A DNA stretch of 64,000 nucleotides, taken from NCBI GenBank assembly GCA_034509735.1, contig JACGWO010000011.1, positions 10,883,866 through 10,947,865 of the forward strand, written 5' to 3'. Below the pieces are notes generated by a model. It was not told the DNA's origin. It did not search any database and saw only the letters and a program-made list of their open reading frames with translations. This DNA is from Sesamum alatum (taxonomy: Eukaryota; Streptophyta; Magnoliopsida; Lamiales; Pedaliaceae). Within the stretch, counting starts at the first letter, position 1, and the number at the start of each line of letters is the position of its first letter. Of the stretch, positions 61,612 through 64,000 are shown in pieces. The position numbers were made by a program, and so were the translations under genes.

Positions 61612-61825
61612 TTCTTAGAGGTCAGGGGTTTGAACCCTCCAAATTCTTTTTATTATAATATATATCCTAGATGTCATGGGTTCGAACCGCTGTGAATTCT
61701 TTTTATCATAATAAATATTTTTAAAGGTTATGGGTTCGAACTCTTTGAATTCTTTTTATTATAATAAATATTCGTAGACGTCATGGGTTCGAACTCGTGC
61801 AAATTCTTTTTATTATAATAAACTA
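61612..61825. repeat. Tandem array of four ~53-bp units with B-box-like core
   Basis: Copies begin near 61619, 61671, 61725 and 61778 with spacing 52-54 nt. Each has 'gtcatgggttcgaac' (or a variant) followed by 'aaattctttttattataata'. The core GGTTCGAAC matches a tRNA T-arm/B-box consensus. Confidence 0.8.
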
Positions 61826-62277
61826 GAAACTGTGACACGTAGTACCTGCGCGCATAATTTTTAATAAAACTTTTATTTTATTGAATCTCATATCTTATTC
61901 CAGTATCTTAATATTTATTATTGCCTTACGACTTCATATGTAAAAACTGTTTTGATAATATTTTCTAATGCATTAATTATCAATACAGTATTGTATTTAA
62001 ATTAAATTAAAAATTGAAACTTTATAAAATATTTGTTATATTAACAATGATGGTTATAATTACATGCAACACAAATACTAATATGTTATTTTTATTTCAA
62101 TTAACAATAATTAAACAAAATGGGAGTAATATAATTTTTGGAGTACATGTAATTGCATGGAATTAATTTTTCAAAGGAACTTAATTGAATAGAGTTGGGA
62201 AGTTGAAGGGCATCTTTGGTATTACAATAATTTGGTGTAGTGGTATAAAAATTTTCACTTTGTGTTTATAAAACCCT

Positions 62278-63088
62278 TTCTCTTTATAATAGTATTAGCC
62301 GTCGTGACACGCCGTTCTTGCGTGTATATAATAAATAATTTCCATGCTTAATTGTGACCGCATAATAATTTTTACATCATAATCGTATGTCATCTTAAAA
62401 TGCAGGATTGATGACAAAATGAACTCAAGATCCAAATTGTAGAATTTTGTTTTTTAATCATTGATATGAGATGCTATTTAAAGGTAGTTTAAAAAACAAA
62501 AAGGATCAATTGCATATTCAAAATGATGTGAGTCGTACTACATGTTCATTTGTTAAAAATTTAATATATAGTTTCAGTAAAAAATTGATAGTGTAAATTT
62601 GTATAAGTATGTAAATGACTTTATATAGCATTTCATAAATATTGAAATTCTTAAATTATTTTCAGGTTATATATAGCTTTATATTAATAAGACACATATA
62701 AGTATTTTCTATTGATATTCATGATATATAAAATAAATATTTTAATATTCATTATATATACAAAGTAAATAAACATATAAATATATTTGAGGACATACAT
62801 TTTGATATTTATGTTATTATTAATCACCTTTGTGTTAAAAAATGCAATACAACTTATGGCGTCATCAGTAAATTTGATCGATATCCCTTTGTATATATTT
62901 CTTATGATTGTAATTTTTTACAATTTTTATAACACGAAATTTCTATAAACACTATAATTGGAAAATAAAAAATAATTTTATTTAAAAATATTCCTACTTT
63001 GACATTCACTTAATTTGAACAATCTTATCATATATAATGTTGACTAGAATTACATTAAGCCCGTGCATAACATGGGTCACACGCTAGT
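62278..63088. mobile_element. Putative non-autonomous Helitron
   Basis: The 3' end has hairpin CCCGTG-CATAA-CATGGG (63060-63076, one G/T mispair) and CTAGT (63084-63088) followed by T. The 5' side 'tctctttataatagtattagccgtcgtgacacg' begins TC near 62278. A related 5'-like sequence 'taataaactagaaactgtgacacgtag' is at about 61818-61843. No Rep/helicase is present. Confidence 0.5.
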
Positions 63089-64000
63089 TATATTATTATT
63101 GGAGAGAGTCATTTTAGTGTCCAAATTAATTTAATTTGCCATTTAAAAATGAAATTTAACTTCTTCACTCATCATGATCTTCTTTTTTTTGTCATCATGA
63201 TCTTCTCATAACCATCTTGTGCTAGTTTTTTTTCTCATGCATTTGTATCTTATATATATTATCTTATATATATATTTAAGTAATTTTTCACTCCACAAAA
63301 AAATAAATAATGTGATTTATAAAAATATTTATTCTAAATATTTTTTAAAATTTATATATATATAAAATGTATCCCACTTACTAGTTATAATTATAGTACT
63401 CGACAAGTTTAATTCTTTTCATTTTTAGGCTTCCTTTATATGTTGTATTTTTAACTTTTCCTTTCCCTACATTTCACGAGTCATTAAGCTCTTAATCACG
63501 TGTATCCCGTGTCAAACTTAAAGTGTTAAATATGTCAAATTATATATAATTTTTTAAAAAATATTAATTTTTTAAATAAAATATTAACTTTTTTGGAAAA
63601 AAAAAATATCGAGTAGCATAAAATTGGAATTTATACTCCGCCTTAAAAGATTATAAAGGTCATATTACAAAAATTTATCAACCCATTCCATAATATAATT
63701 TAACAATATACTTTTAGAATCCAAAATTCATTTGGATTCAATGCGTTGACTTAACAAATCAAACTTGAACTTAAATTTTTATTTGATAAATTTTTTAGCT
63801 CGATTTAATTATCAAAAAGATAATAAAATGTATTGAAAAATAATCTAACTACACGAAACCGATTCGTATATGATTTATCTAAAACTCGTTCAAGTTCAAT
63901 TTGATTATGAATCAAACCAAAATCAACATAATTTTTCAAACTCGAACAATAACGTATTTGACTGGATTTGACTCGTTTACATCTATCTTTATAGAACATA
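63089..64000. other. Intergenic AT-rich stretch to the window edge
   Basis: No gene, repeat array or transposon end was recognised. Confidence 0.45.

Noticed and set aside
61612..61825. CRISPR-like array
   Set aside because: Only four units, the intervening sequence is itself repeated, and the context is a plant nuclear genome.

Overview
The window is plant nuclear DNA, almost certainly from a eudicot and plausibly an asterid. It is AT-rich, has spliced plant genes, contains many plant transposon families (Ty3/Gypsy Tat lineage, a Del/Tekay-type solo LTR, a Copia-type element, hAT, Tourist-like, Mutator-like foldback, Helitron and CACTA remnants), and carries decayed pieces of plastid DNA. 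Species-level assignment is not possible from the sequence alone.

Three host genes are supported. A purine permease (PUP-type transporter) lies on the minus strand at 8373-9425 as one intact exon. A group I WRKY transcription factor lies on the plus strand at 24744-31312 in five exons; its third intron starts with GC instead of GT and its fourth is 3.2 kb long. A dead DNA-3-methyladenine glycosylase I (TAG-type) gene lies on the minus strand; one exon is at 53961-54102 and the next at 33226-33664, about 20 kb apart.

Those 20 kb are nested transposons. A Copia-like element (minus strand, about 34081-53899, with a tRNA-Met-type primer site) sits between the two glycosylase exons. Inside it are an 815-bp perfect-type foldback element (39182-39996, 10-bp target duplication) and a 12-kb Tat-lineage Ty3/Gypsy element (40293-52378, 5-bp duplication TAAAT). 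The Tat element has all gag-pol domains, including a second RNase H, but is full of stops and frameshifts. It also carries a decayed coiled-coil ORF on the opposite strand in its 3' region.

Layout: 1-1592, gag and 5' LTR of another Gypsy element (minus, runs off the left edge); 1699-4003, solo LTR; 6203-7968, two abutting Tourist-like MITEs, one split by a hAT element; 8373-9425, permease; 11.3-15.6 kb, Copia gag relic, CACTA end and three foldback MITEs; 16884-17142, plastid trnI-trnA fragment; 17.8-24.2 kb, old LTR-type debris; 24.7-31.6 kb, WRKY gene; 32376-32927, hAT MITE; 33.2-54.1 kb, split glycosylase gene with nested elements; 54.1-59.6 kb, foldback elements and MITEs; 60542-60733, plastid psbA fragment; 61.4-63.1 kb, Helitron-like ends and a tandem array.

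The genes do not form a pathway. The main story is the layering of transposons, which can be ordered in time: glycosylase gene, then Copia insertion, then foldback and Tat insertions into the Copia copy.
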